From contig JAYTGN010000305.1 of the NCBI GenBank assembly GCA_043733485.1, positions 1-24,087 of the forward strand: a stretch of 24,087 nt of DNA. The letters run 5' to 3'. This document shows, piece by piece, positions 9,222-16,379 of this stretch; position 1 is the stretch's first letter, and the number at the start of each line of letters is the position of its first letter. The notes beneath the pieces are model-generated. The model was not told the DNA's origin, did not search any database, and saw only the letters and a program-made list of their open reading frames with translations. The stretch comes from Urbifossiella sp043733485 (GTDB lineage: Bacteria; Planctomycetota; Planctomycetia; Gemmatales; Gemmataceae). A program made the position numbers and the translations under genes.

Positions 9222-9650
9222 TTACTCCAAGGGCGGCAGAACGTCGGGTTCGATCTGATACCCATCGGCGATCGCGTTCGTGGAGTTGAACAAACCGACG
9301 ACGGCCATCACTTCGCCCAGCGTCTCGACATCCAGGCCGAGCTTGCGAACCGCTGCGGTGTGCGAGTTGACGCAGTACGCGCAACCGTTGGTGGCCGAGA
9401 CGGCGAGTGCAATGATCTCGCGAGTGAGCGGGGAGAGTTTCGCGGCACGTCCGGAGGCTTCCGGGTGCATGATCGCCTTGAGGCGACCCCAGACGAGTTC
9501 GAGGTGGTCCGCGTTCGTGGCCAGCACGCGCCACATGTTGGGAACGAAGTCGATCCCCTTCGTACGTCGAATGTCCGCGTAGATCTCGGCAACCTTGCCG
9601 GTTGCCGACGCTTCGGCAACCGGTGCGACTGTGGCAATGCGAACGGGCAT
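9222..9650 (-). CDS. AhpD-like / carboxymuconolactone decarboxylase family protein
   Basis: The product is a 142-residue all-helical CMD-domain protein. The AhpD active-site motif is intact: 'NGCAYCVNSHT' gives Cys90, Cys93 and His97, typical of alkylhydroperoxidase D-like disulfide reductases. 'SPLTREIIALAVSATNGC' is the family's core helix. I choose the ATG at 9650 because GGAAGAAG precedes it. An ATG at 9677 would add nine residues read from a REP palindrome. Close relatives are often annotated as peroxidase-related enzymes and supply electrons to peroxiredoxins, but no peroxiredoxin is nearby. It leads a tight gene run (6 bases to the lipoprotein gene). Confidence 0.92.
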   Translation of the reverse strand: MPVRIATVAPVAEASATGKVAEIYADIRRTKGIDFVPNMWRVLATNADHLELVWGRLKAIMHPEASGRAAKLSPLTREIIALAVSATNGCAYCVNSHTAAVRKLGLDVETLGEVMAVVGLFNSTNAIADGYQIEPDVLPPLE

Positions 9651-9662
9651 GGCTTCTTCCAG

Positions 9663-9693
9663 AAACCCGGTTTCCAAAGCAGAAACCGGGTTT
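9663..9693. repeat. Third REP-like palindrome
   Basis: The sequence is identical to unit 2 at 51-81: AAACCCGGTTTC, loop CAAAGCA, GAAACCGGGTTT. It occupies the 48-bp gap between the FKBP stop (9699) and the AhpD-like start (9650), both on the minus strand, overlapping the usual ribosome-binding neighbourhood at its edge. It could attenuate transcription from the FKBP gene, but there is no long U-run. Confidence 0.88.
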
Positions 9694-9698
9694 CATTC

Positions 9699-10511
9699 TC
9701 ACGGCGAGGAAAGCAGCGTGACTTCGAACACGAGTTCGGCGTTCGGGGGAATCACGCTGCCGGCCGGCGGATTCGCCCCGTAAGCCTGGCTGGCCGGGAT
9801 GTCGATGCGGCGAACGCCACCCACTTTCATCCCCACGAGACCCGCCGAGAAGCCCGCGATGAGGTTTGAGCCCACGGTACCCGACAGGTTGCCGGACTTG
9901 GTCGAGGAATCGAAGATGGTGCCGTTGGTGAGGTAGCCGGTGTAGCGGGCCGTGAACTGGGTACCGGTGGCGAGCGTGGTGCCGGTGCCCGTCGTCACGT
10001 CCAAGGTGCGGACGCCGGTGGCGATCGTGACGAACCCCGGATCGGTGAGCGAGAACGGCAGGCCGGTGTTGCCGAAGTTCACGCCGTTGTCGATCGACGG
10101 CGGCGGCGGAGGCGGCACGCGATGTGGAGCACCATAAGCCAGAGCGTAGAACTCGGCAAAGACGATGTTGATGCTCGCCTGATACTCGGCCATGGCGATC
10201 GTGCCGATCAGTGGATTCAACGTCGCGGCCTGACTCGGGTTCGCGGCAAGTTGCGCCTGAAGGCTGCTCAGGTGATCGGCGAGAATGTTGAAGTCGGCCT
10301 GACTCGAATTCGCCCGTTCCCGCAGATGCGTGGGGAGAAACGAGAGCGTCTGGGCCGTCTTCGGAGCGTTCAGATGTTCGACCACTCCGAGCAGCTCATC
10401 GTGGACGACCGCCTGATGAACCAGGGCGAGGTGTACCATATCGGGCGTGACACTCGGCAAGCAGCGCTCATCGAGACCTTCGACTTTTAACCGGAAGTTG
10501 AGATCTTGCAT
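9699..10511 (-). CDS. Exported FKBP-type peptidyl-prolyl isomerase
   Basis: The product is 270 residues from the ATG at 10511. That start begins 'MQDLNFRLKVEGLDERCLPS', the 'LxVExLEDRxxPS'-type N-terminal motif carried by many exported planctomycete proteins; an earlier ATG at 10589 adds unlike sequence. A helical middle region (about 25-125, rich in His, Leu, Gln and Ala) is followed by a PPPPPPS linker. The C-terminal FKBP domain covers about 165-270: 'QFTARYTGYLTNGTIFDSS', 'VGMKVGGVRRIDIPASQAYG' and 'SVIPPNAELVFEVTLL'. The enzyme should catalyse cis-trans isomerisation of X-Pro bonds outside the cytoplasm. The helical middle part is uncharacterised. It is separated from the downstream AhpD-like gene by a REP palindrome. 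Confidence 0.9.
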   Translation of the reverse strand: MQDLNFRLKVEGLDERCLPSVTPDMVHLALVHQAVVHDELLGVVEHLNAPKTAQTLSFLPTHLRERANSSQADFNILADHLSSLQAQLAANPSQAATLNPLIGTIAMAEYQASINIVFAEFYALAYGAPHRVPPPPPPSIDNGVNFGNTGLPFSLTDPGFVTIATGVRTLDVTTGTGTTLATGTQFTARYTGYLTNGTIFDSSTKSGNLSGTVGSNLIAGFSAGLVGMKVGGVRRIDIPASQAYGANPPAGSVIPPNAELVFEVTLLSSP

Positions 10512-10661
10512 GAAGTTATCTCCAGCGTAGGCCCGAAAAACTCGCCGCGCGACTGCACGATCCGCCCTCACGGTATCGGCATCCGACAATCGGCTCCTTC
10601 ACTAAAGACGGCGAACGTACCCCAATCGGTGCAACTGGGCTGACAGTTCTCACGAGAAAGT

Positions 10662-10737
10662 GCCTGGGAGCGCGGCCATCCTGGCCGCTCCGGATTCGAT
10701 TTCTGCGTAAGCGGCCGGGACGGCCGCGCTCCCAGGC
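10662..10737. repeat. 28-bp inverted repeat in a divergent intergenic region
   Basis: The arms at 10662-10689 and 10710-10737 are complementary at 26 of 28 positions around a 20-base loop. The left arm begins GCCTGGGAGCGCGGCC. The element lies between the divergent FKBP and amidohydrolase genes, about 50 bases before the amidohydrolase start. Its size, GC content and position suggest another dispersed palindromic element. It may sit on top of the promoters of both genes. Confidence 0.85.
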
Positions 10738-10789
10738 TGTCCCGCCGCCTCGCCATCACCTAAACAGGAAGCATCCCCCGGAGCCTCCC

Positions 10790-12520
10790 ATGAAGCGCCT
10801 CCTCTTCGCCGCCTCGTTCCTCGCCCTTCCTTCACTCTTACTCGCTGCCGAACCCGCGGACCTGATCGTTTACAAGGCCAAGGTCGTGACCGTGGACGCG
10901 AAGTTCTCCGTGGCCGAGGCCCTCGCGGTGAAGGACGGCCGAATCGTCTTCGTAGGAACCGATGCCGAGGCACTCAAACACTGCGGCAAGAACACGAAGC
11001 TGATCGACGCCGCCGGCAAGACCATTCTCCCCGGCCTCTCCGATTCGCACACGCACCCAACCGGTGCCGCCACCAGCGAACTCGGCGACCCGCTGCCTCT
11101 GCTGCGTTCCATTCCCGAAGTGCAGGCCCACATCAAGAAGCGCGCCGCGGAGCGCGCTGCCGGGCAGTGGATCGTCCTGCGCTACGTCTTCCCCACGCGG
11201 CTCCAGGAAGCCCGCTTCCCCACAAAGGCGGAACTGGACGAAGTTTCGCCCAACCATCCCGTGCTCTACCACGCCGGCCCCGCAGGCATCACGAACAGCA
11301 TGGGCCTCAAAGTGTCCGGCATTACGAAGGACACACCCCACCCCAAGAACGGCATGGTGGTGAAGGACCCGAAGACCGGCGAACCGACCGGCATGCTCCG
11401 CAATGCCTATGGTGTGCTCAAGGGCGTACCGGGGGACGGGGCTGGCCTCTCCGCCGAGAAGCGCCGCGACGCCGTCAAGAAACTCTTCGCACTTTACAAC
11501 GAGCGCGGGCTCACCAGCATCGCCGACCGCAACGCCGGCCGCGGCGACCTCGACCTCTACCTCGGCTTGCAGAAGGCCAACGAACTGACCGTGCGTGTGA
11601 ACGTGGCCCGCGGCTTTGGAGCCGGCGGCACCCGCGACGAGATCGCTCGCCGCTTCGAGGAACTTCCTGGAAAGGATGGCCGAGGCGGCCCGACCGGCAC
11701 CGGCGACGAATGGGTTCGCATTGGCCCCATCAAGATGTTCCTCGACGGCGGCATGCTCAACGGGTCCGCCTACATGCGCGAGCCATGGCCGAAGGGTCCC
11801 ACTTACGCCGTCACCGAAGACGACTACTGCGGCCTGCTCTTCATCCAACCGGAGCAACTGAAAATCGTGGTGGAAGAAGCGGCGAAGCACAAGTGGCAAG
11901 TGACGGCTCACACGGCGGGCGAAGGCGCGATGGACGTGCTGCTCGATGCCTACGAGTTCGTCGATCGCCTGACGCCGATCAAGGACATGCGCTACTGCAT
12001 CACGCACGCGAACTTCCCCTCGCAGAACAACCTCGAACGCTGCAAGAAACTCGGCGTCTGTGCGGACGTGCAACCCGCGTGGCTCTGGAAAGACGGCCAC
12101 ACGCTCCTGAACGTGCTCGGACCGAAACGCATGCGGTGGTTCCAGCCGTACAAGTCGTGGATGGACTACACCACCATCGGCGGCGGCTCCGATCACATGC
12201 TCCGCTTCGACCCGCTCGATAGCACCAACCCCTGGGACCCGTGGCTCGCCATCTGGGTGACGCTCACCCGCAAGCTCGAACGCGGCGGCGTCCTCGAACC
12301 GAACGAAGCCCTGACCCGCGAACAAGCCTTGCGAATGTACACGATCAACAACTCGTACCTTCACCGCGAGGAAAAGGAGAAGGGAAGCCTCGAGGTGGGC
12401 AAACTGGCGGACTTCATCGTGGTCGACCGCGATTATTTGAACTGCCCCATCGATGAGATTCGCACCATGAAGGTGCTGACGACCTTCGTGAATGGGAAGG
12501 TGGTCTGGGAGAAGAAGTGA
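10790..12520 (+). CDS. Secreted metal-dependent amidohydrolase (YtcJ/ExoP-like)
   Basis: The product is 576 residues. A signal peptide, 'MKRLLFAASFLALPSLLLAAEP', shows export. The amidohydrolase-3 layout is clear. The N-terminal beta part is 'DLIVYKAKVVTVDAKFS', then 'AVKDGRIVFVGTD', and 'KTILPGLSDSHTHP' carries the metal-binding HxH at 87-89. 'KMFLDGGMLNGSAYM' and 'VTAHTAGEGAMDVLL' supply further ligands, and 'GGGSDHMLRFDP' the late Asp. The C-terminal 'KGSLEVGKLADFIVVDRDYL' and 'VLTTFVNGKVVWEKK' complete the composite domain. Family members hydrolyse C-N bonds of varied substrates; this one's substrate is unknown. GGAG about 7 bases upstream supports the ATG. Confidence 0.92.
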   Translation: MKRLLFAASFLALPSLLLAAEPADLIVYKAKVVTVDAKFSVAEALAVKDGRIVFVGTDAEALKHCGKNTKLIDAAGKTILPGLSDSHTHPTGAATSELGDPLPLLRSIPEVQAHIKKRAAERAAGQWIVLRYVFPTRLQEARFPTKAELDEVSPNHPVLYHAGPAGITNSMGLKVSGITKDTPHPKNGMVVKDPKTGEPTGMLRNAYGVLKGVPGDGAGLSAEKRRDAVKKLFALYNERGLTSIADRNAGRGDLDLYLGLQKANELTVRVNVARGFGAGGTRDEIARRFEELPGKDGRGGPTGTGDEWVRIGPIKMFLDGGMLNGSAYMREPWPKGPTYAVTEDDYCGLLFIQPEQLKIVVEEAAKHKWQVTAHTAGEGAMDVLLDAYEFVDRLTPIKDMRYCITHANFPSQNNLERCKKLGVCADVQPAWLWKDGHTLLNVLGPKRMRWFQPYKSWMDYTTIGGGSDHMLRFDPLDSTNPWDPWLAIWVTLTRKLERGGVLEPNEALTREQALRMYTINNSYLHREEKEKGSLEVGKLADFIVVDRDYLNCPIDEIRTMKVLTTFVNGKVVWEKK

Positions 12521-12589
12521 AGGGGAATGGTTGACGCCGCTAGTCCACACTGGCACAATCACAGAGTCCACTCCCTTTCTTCGGCGCGG

Positions 12590-13345
12590 TCATCGCTCGT
12601 GTCCCTTCGCCTTCGTCAGTTCGTTACGGAGTCGGTTGATCTCGGTCTCAGCCATTCGCAATTGGTCGCGCGAAGCCGACAGTTGCTCCTGCGAGGCCGC
12701 CAGTTGATCGTCCTTCGCGTTCAACTGGTTCAACAACTCGCCCGGCAGCGCCAACAATTTGCCGCGATGCCAGAAGCGAACCCAGCGATCCAGAATTGCC
12801 ACTTCCAGTTCCAACTCGGGAATGGCCAGCCGGGCCGCATCGTTGGCTTCAATCGCGACGTACTTCCGCCGTTTGAGATGAAACACGGTCAAGTCCTGCT
12901 TCTCCGGATCGAAGACCAGATAGTACGGCACCTTCAGATCGCGTTCGTACTTCTTGTAGTTGTCCTCGTAATCCTTGCGCCGGTTGCTCTGCGACACATA
13001 CTCCATGACCAATGTCGGGCGGGCCTTTTGATTGGGAATGTGGAAGGCCTTGAGCGGTGCGAGCGGCGTCGGCCACACGATCACCATGGTGTCCGGCACC
13101 ACGCGGGCCGGTTCGTCGGGGTCTTCGCCCGCAATCGGGTACTGAATGAGCATCTCGCTGAAGACCTGAACGTCGGGTCGCGTCGCGCGAACCAGAGCCA
13201 AGCTTTCCAACGTGATTTCGCGCTGCATCGATTGCTCGGACGATTCCATGAAGTGCTCCAGGGGCAACGACTGGAGGTAGCGATCCGCGGCCCAGTCGTA
13301 GATCAACTGGGTGCGAGCCGGATCGAGTTTGACTGCTGGCGTCAT
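12590..13345 (-). CDS. Uma2-family PD-(D/E)XK nuclease-like protein
   Basis: The product is 251 residues. The Uma2 (formerly DUF820) core is seen at about 85-165: 'RVVPDTMVIV' supplies the catalytic Asp, 'PTLVMEYVSQSN' the Glu, and 'DNYKKYERDLKVPYYLVFDP' the lysine-bearing helix and the last strand. The C-terminal 45 residues ('LNAKDDQLAASQEQLSASRDQLRMAETEINRLRNE') form a coiled coil, as in the many paralogues found in cyanobacteria and planctomycetes. The biological role of the family is unsettled. The gene is convergent with the amidohydrolase gene across 69 bp. An ATG at 13345 opens directly into conserved sequence. Confidence 0.9.
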   Translation of the reverse strand: MTPAVKLDPARTQLIYDWAADRYLQSLPLEHFMESSEQSMQREITLESLALVRATRPDVQVFSEMLIQYPIAGEDPDEPARVVPDTMVIVWPTPLAPLKAFHIPNQKARPTLVMEYVSQSNRRKDYEDNYKKYERDLKVPYYLVFDPEKQDLTVFHLKRRKYVAIEANDAARLAIPELELEVAILDRWVRFWHRGKLLALPGELLNQLNAKDDQLAASQEQLSASRDQLRMAETEINRLRNELTKAKGHER

Positions 13346-13411
13346 GCTGAGCCTCGACGGAGATCATCACTTCTCTATTTCACCATCCCAGACTCGCTTC
13401 GGCAAGGGCGC

Positions 13412-13468
13412 TCATGCGTAGTGCTTGCGGATGCTCGGGATCAGGTAGTCGCCGAAGGCGGTGGCGAG
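13412..13468 (-). pseudogene. Orphaned 3' end of an SDR/epimerase gene
   Basis: Read on the minus strand this segment encodes LATAFGDYLIPSIRKHYA followed by a stop. The intact threonine dehydrogenase-like gene at 14914-15936 ends LATAFGEYLIPSIRKHYP. Over 50 bases (13419-13468 against 14921-14970) only two positions differ, both at third codon positions. Nothing upstream in frame resembles the rest of the enzyme, so only the last 18 codons or so survive. The fragment and the intact gene's 3' end form direct repeats around the HEAT-repeat gene. Confidence 0.8.
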
Positions 13469-13485
13469 AAATGCGGCAGACCTGC

Positions 13486-13514
13486 TTGTGAGAAATGAGA
13501 GCGTCAGCGATAAT
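13486..13514 (+). promoter_or_regulatory. Sigma-70-like promoter for the HEAT-repeat gene
   Basis: TTGTGA (13486-13491), a 17-base spacer and GATAAT (13509-13514) match four of six consensus bases at -35 and five of six at -10. Transcription would begin near 13521, about 36 bases before the GTG at 13557. This favours that start over the GTG at 13461, which lies upstream of the promoter within the direct repeat. Confidence 0.4.
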
Positions 13515-13556
13515 ATCCGCGTGTACTCGCTCGCAGTCCATTCCGAAAGTGCCATC

Positions 13557-14846
13557 GTGCAAATCGTACTTGTTGCATTCGTCGTGTCGGCCGTACTAAA
13601 ACCTCCTGACCCGGTTCCGACCGATGTGCGAGAAAAGGTCGATGCCTTACTCGCCAACACGGTACGCTGGCAGGGGTCCTTCGATCCCAAGGCACTCGAC
13701 GCACTGGGAGTACACGGGCTGCGGGCGTTGCTCGACCGCCTGTTCCCGGAATCGGCGGCCGGGGAATCGCACCTGCTTTCTACTCTCATCGCAGGCAGGC
13801 TGATCCTTCAACTCGGCGACCCTGATTTTTCTGCACGTGAACAGGCTGAGAGTGAATTGAAAGCTCTGGGTCCGGGTGTCCGTTCCATAGTTGTAAGTGC
13901 TGTTCAGAATCCGAACCCCGAGATCGGCGTTCGAGCCGGGCGGATACTCAGGTCCGGGAATCGGCCATTCAACACTTCCGGAATCGAGAGCCGTTTTCTC
14001 ATGAATTTCCGCCAGTACACGGACGCGATACGTGACCGTCCCCGAGCCGTGGTACTTGCCCGACGGACGGACGCTGTCCTCCGTCTCGGGCTGCCAAAAG
14101 AACTCCAATTGCACTTGCTGCGGCTCTGTATTGGCCCGGTCGTCCGGACGGACGACGACGCGCTCAACGAGGTATACAGGCCGTTCGTCGAACACACGGA
14201 CCCGGAGATCAGGAAGTTCATCGTCGAGGCGATTGGTGGGGCGTGGCTCAACGGCCGATCTCCACTGCTTCTCCTCGACGCACTGGAAAGTCCACATGAG
14301 AACGTCGTCCAAGCGGCGCTCGCCTATTGCCCAAATTGCAGGGACAAGGAGCGTGCTCCGGAAGTTCGGCGGCGACTTACGATCATTTTCAACGGGACGA
14401 ATGAGAAGCTGAAGCTCCAGGCGTGCTTCCCGTTGATGCACGACTTTCAGGACGCTGACGCCTTTCGCCATCTGCTCGAGCTGGCGCGGGGCGGGGACGG
14501 GAGGGCGATTGCGTGGATCGGAGACACGTGCAACTGGGGCCGGCCGGCGACCCGGGATCTGCTCGATGCGATCGTCCCCCACTTGACCGCAAAGGACAAA
14601 GAGTTGCGCCGGGCGACGAGTGGCGCACTTGGTACGTATTCAGGTGAGGAAGTCGTCCGTCTCCTCATCATCATGCTTGCCGATGAGGAGCGAATTATCG
14701 CGGAGGAGGCGGCGGAGAACCTGGTCTCTCAGAAACATTTGATCCCCGTCCGGAAGCAGGCGGGGGAAGCAGCGAAGACTCACCCTGACAGAAAAGTTCG
14801 GGCCTTGGCTGCGGAGGTGCTAAAACGGCTCGACGAGCGGAAGTAG
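13557..14846 (+). CDS. HEAT-repeat protein, probably exported
   Basis: The product is 429 residues from the GTG at 13557, whose N-terminus 'MQIVLVAFVVSAVLKPP' is hydrophobic and may be a signal peptide or anchor. An in-frame GTG at 13461 would begin inside a direct repeat and upstream of the likely promoter. Residues about 80-140 match the Gemmata HEAT-like block: 'LILQLGDPDFSAREQAESELKALG' then 'PNPEIGVRAGRILRSG'. The rest (about 150-429) is a chain of helical repeats, for example 'HTDPEIRKFIVEAIGGAW', 'ALESPHENVVQAALAYCPNC', 'DKELRRATSGALGTYSGEEVVRLLI' and 'HPDRKVRALAAEVLKRLDERK'. Such arrays usually mediate protein binding. The gene is flanked by 50-bp direct repeats. The specific role is unknown. 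Confidence 0.8.
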   Translation: MQIVLVAFVVSAVLKPPDPVPTDVREKVDALLANTVRWQGSFDPKALDALGVHGLRALLDRLFPESAAGESHLLSTLIAGRLILQLGDPDFSAREQAESELKALGPGVRSIVVSAVQNPNPEIGVRAGRILRSGNRPFNTSGIESRFLMNFRQYTDAIRDRPRAVVLARRTDAVLRLGLPKELQLHLLRLCIGPVVRTDDDALNEVYRPFVEHTDPEIRKFIVEAIGGAWLNGRSPLLLLDALESPHENVVQAALAYCPNCRDKERAPEVRRRLTIIFNGTNEKLKLQACFPLMHDFQDADAFRHLLELARGGDGRAIAWIGDTCNWGRPATRDLLDAIVPHLTAKDKELRRATSGALGTYSGEEVVRLLIIMLADEERIIAEEAAENLVSQKHLIPVRKQAGEAAKTHPDRKVRALAAEVLKRLDERK

Positions 14847-14913
14847 CGGTAGCCCGCCGAGAACCCCCGATTCATACCCTTTTGCCTTCGCCAGTTCCTC
14901 GCGCCTCGCGTAT

Positions 14914-15936
14914 TCAGGGATAGTGCTTGCGGATGCTCGGGATGAGGTACTCGCCGAAGGCGGTGGCGAGGTCGTGGGCCGGGGCGTGACCCCAGTCGCG
15001 ATGCGCCGCAGAGTCGTCCACGTCCGCCGGCCACGAGTCCACGATGCTCTGGCGCTTCACATCCACTTCCGTCGAAATCACCGCCTGGGGGAAGGCCTTC
15101 CGCACGATCGCTTCCACCTCCGCCGCGGTCGGCGCGAACGCGCCGATGTTGTACACCGTTCGCGAAAGGGCTTCGCGAGGCGAACGCACCACCCGCACGA
15201 TCGCGTCGATGGCGTCCGGCATCGTCATAAACGGGATGCGCGTGTCCGGCCGCACGAAGCACGCATAGGGTTGATTGTCCGCGGCCGCGTGGATCATCTC
15301 GGAGGCATAGTCCGAGGTGCCGCCGCTGGGCATCGTCTCCGCCGAGATCAGCCCCGGGAAGCGAATGCAGCGGAAGTCCACCTTCCCGCTCGGCGGACCG
15401 GCCGCGAGTTGCTTGTAGTGCTGCCCGAAGTAGCGGCCGAGGTGCTCGCAATAGAGCTTGTTCGCGCCGTACATCGTCGTCGGCTGGTTGAAGTCGTCTT
15501 CCTTCACCTTGCCGGCCGCAGCCTTCGCCTCAATCGAGGGAAGCCCATAGGCCGCGATGCTCGACGGGTAGAAGAACACGACGGGCCGGCCGTGAGATTC
15601 GCCTTGCCGCTGTGCGAACTCGAGCACGTTCAGCGTGCCCTCGACGTTCACCTTATGGGCCAGTTCCGGCGAGAACTCGCTCCGTGTGGAGAGCAGTGCC
15701 GCGAGGTGGTAGACGCGATCGACTTCGTACTCGGTCTGGATTCCTTCAAAGAGTTGCTTGTCGAGAATGGAGCCGGAATATTGCCTGCGAACGGAGTGTG
15801 CGAGCTCGCTCGCCAGCGGCTTGACGTCCAGCGTGATGATTGGTCGATCAGGGTCGGCGGCGGTCAGCCGGGCGATCAGGCCGTGGCCCATTTCGCCCGA
15901 GGCACCGGTGATCAGGACGGAATGCTTGCGCGACAT
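14914..15936 (-). CDS. L-threonine 3-dehydrogenase-like SDR (NAD-dependent epimerase fold)
   Basis: The product is 340 residues from the ATG at 15936, which opens 'MSRKHSVLITGASGEMG'; an ATG 25 codons earlier lies in unlike sequence. The Rossmann motif is TGASGEMG (10-17). The catalytic Tyr-Lys pair is in 'TTMYGANKLYCEHLG'. 'YHLAALLSTRSEFSPELAHKVNVEGTLNVLEFA' and the C-terminal 'IVDSWPADVDDSAAHRDWG' are closest to the extended-SDR L-threonine dehydrogenases, which oxidise L-threonine to 2-amino-3-ketobutyrate. The usual partner kbl (glycine C-acetyltransferase) is not adjacent. A nucleotide-sugar epimerase role cannot be excluded. A fragment of a paralogue survives at 13412-13468. Confidence 0.85.
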   Translation of the reverse strand: MSRKHSVLITGASGEMGHGLIARLTAADPDRPIITLDVKPLASELAHSVRRQYSGSILDKQLFEGIQTEYEVDRVYHLAALLSTRSEFSPELAHKVNVEGTLNVLEFAQRQGESHGRPVVFFYPSSIAAYGLPSIEAKAAAGKVKEDDFNQPTTMYGANKLYCEHLGRYFGQHYKQLAAGPPSGKVDFRCIRFPGLISAETMPSGGTSDYASEMIHAAADNQPYACFVRPDTRIPFMTMPDAIDAIVRVVRSPREALSRTVYNIGAFAPTAAEVEAIVRKAFPQAVISTEVDVKRQSIVDSWPADVDDSAAHRDWGHAPAHDLATAFGEYLIPSIRKHYP

Positions 15937-16130
15937 GGACGAAGCCCTGAATACCCTGGATGGGAACAAGATATGGGGCGAGCGCCGCGTGAGAGGCGAT
16001 CGCGTCGGCACCCGCCGCGCGAAACTAGAATCTTTCTGGCGAGTTTTTCATTTCGTCCGGTGTGTAGTGGATGTGATTTTCAGGCCGTCCCTGAAACGAC
16101 GGATTTTCTGCCTTTTTCATCGGCTCCGGT

Positions 16131-16158
16131 TTGCACGTGTCGAAACGTGGTCTAAGTT
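16131..16158 (+). promoter_or_regulatory. Promoter-like element before the structured RNA
   Basis: TTGCAC (16131-16136), a 16-base spacer and TAAGTT (16153-16158) resemble a sigma-70 promoter. Transcription would begin about 16165, just before the first stable hairpin at 16177. The match is moderate, and a longer transcript beginning upstream is also possible. Confidence 0.35.
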
Positions 16159-16164
16159 CCAGTG

Positions 16165-16379
16165 TCTGAAGCAACGAGCCACTCGGTTCGAGGCTGTCGG
16201 ACAGCGGTTCGCAGTTTTTGTGCGAGCCGTCCGGAGTCTTGCCTGAGAGCAAGACAATTGCGGGCTTTTTCCGTTCCGAGGGGGGAACGGTTGAGGCTGC
16301 CAGGCTACCGAAGGGATGGACGGGACCCGTAAGTCAGTCTGGTACACAGGGGAGTCGCAAGACTCCCCTGTGTTTTTTT
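16165..16379 (+). ncRNA. Candidate structured non-coding RNA, six hairpins
   Basis: Six hairpins follow in series. H1 is 16177-16195 (AGC-CA-CTCG-GTT-CGAG-GCT). H2 is 16198-16233 (CGGAC, bulge AGC, GGTTCGCA with TGCGAGCC and GTCCG). H3 is 16236-16255 (GTCTTGC/GCAAGAC, loop CTGAGA). H4 is 16271-16290 (CCGTTCC/GGAACGG). H5 is 16300-16342 (CCAGGCT/AGTCTGG, with an inner ACGG/CCGT). H6 is the terminator at 16344-16373. Almost no sequence is left over between H1 and H3. The conserved motifs of tmRNA, RNase P RNA, SRP RNA and the riboswitches I know are not seen. No gene lies downstream on the + strand before the terminator, so a free-standing small RNA is likelier than a leader. The 5' end is approximate. 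An expressed RNA is inferred, not shown. Confidence 0.6.

Noticed and set aside
16025..16252. 75-codon minus-strand frame in the structured RNA region
   Set aside because: It has no family resemblance, and the hairpin series on the + strand better explains the sequence.
16165..16379. tmRNA, RNase P RNA, SRP RNA or cobalamin riboswitch
   Set aside because: Their conserved core motifs were looked for and not found. 'CGTAAGTCAG' near 16328 resembles the 3' end of cobalamin riboswitches, but the rest of that core is absent.
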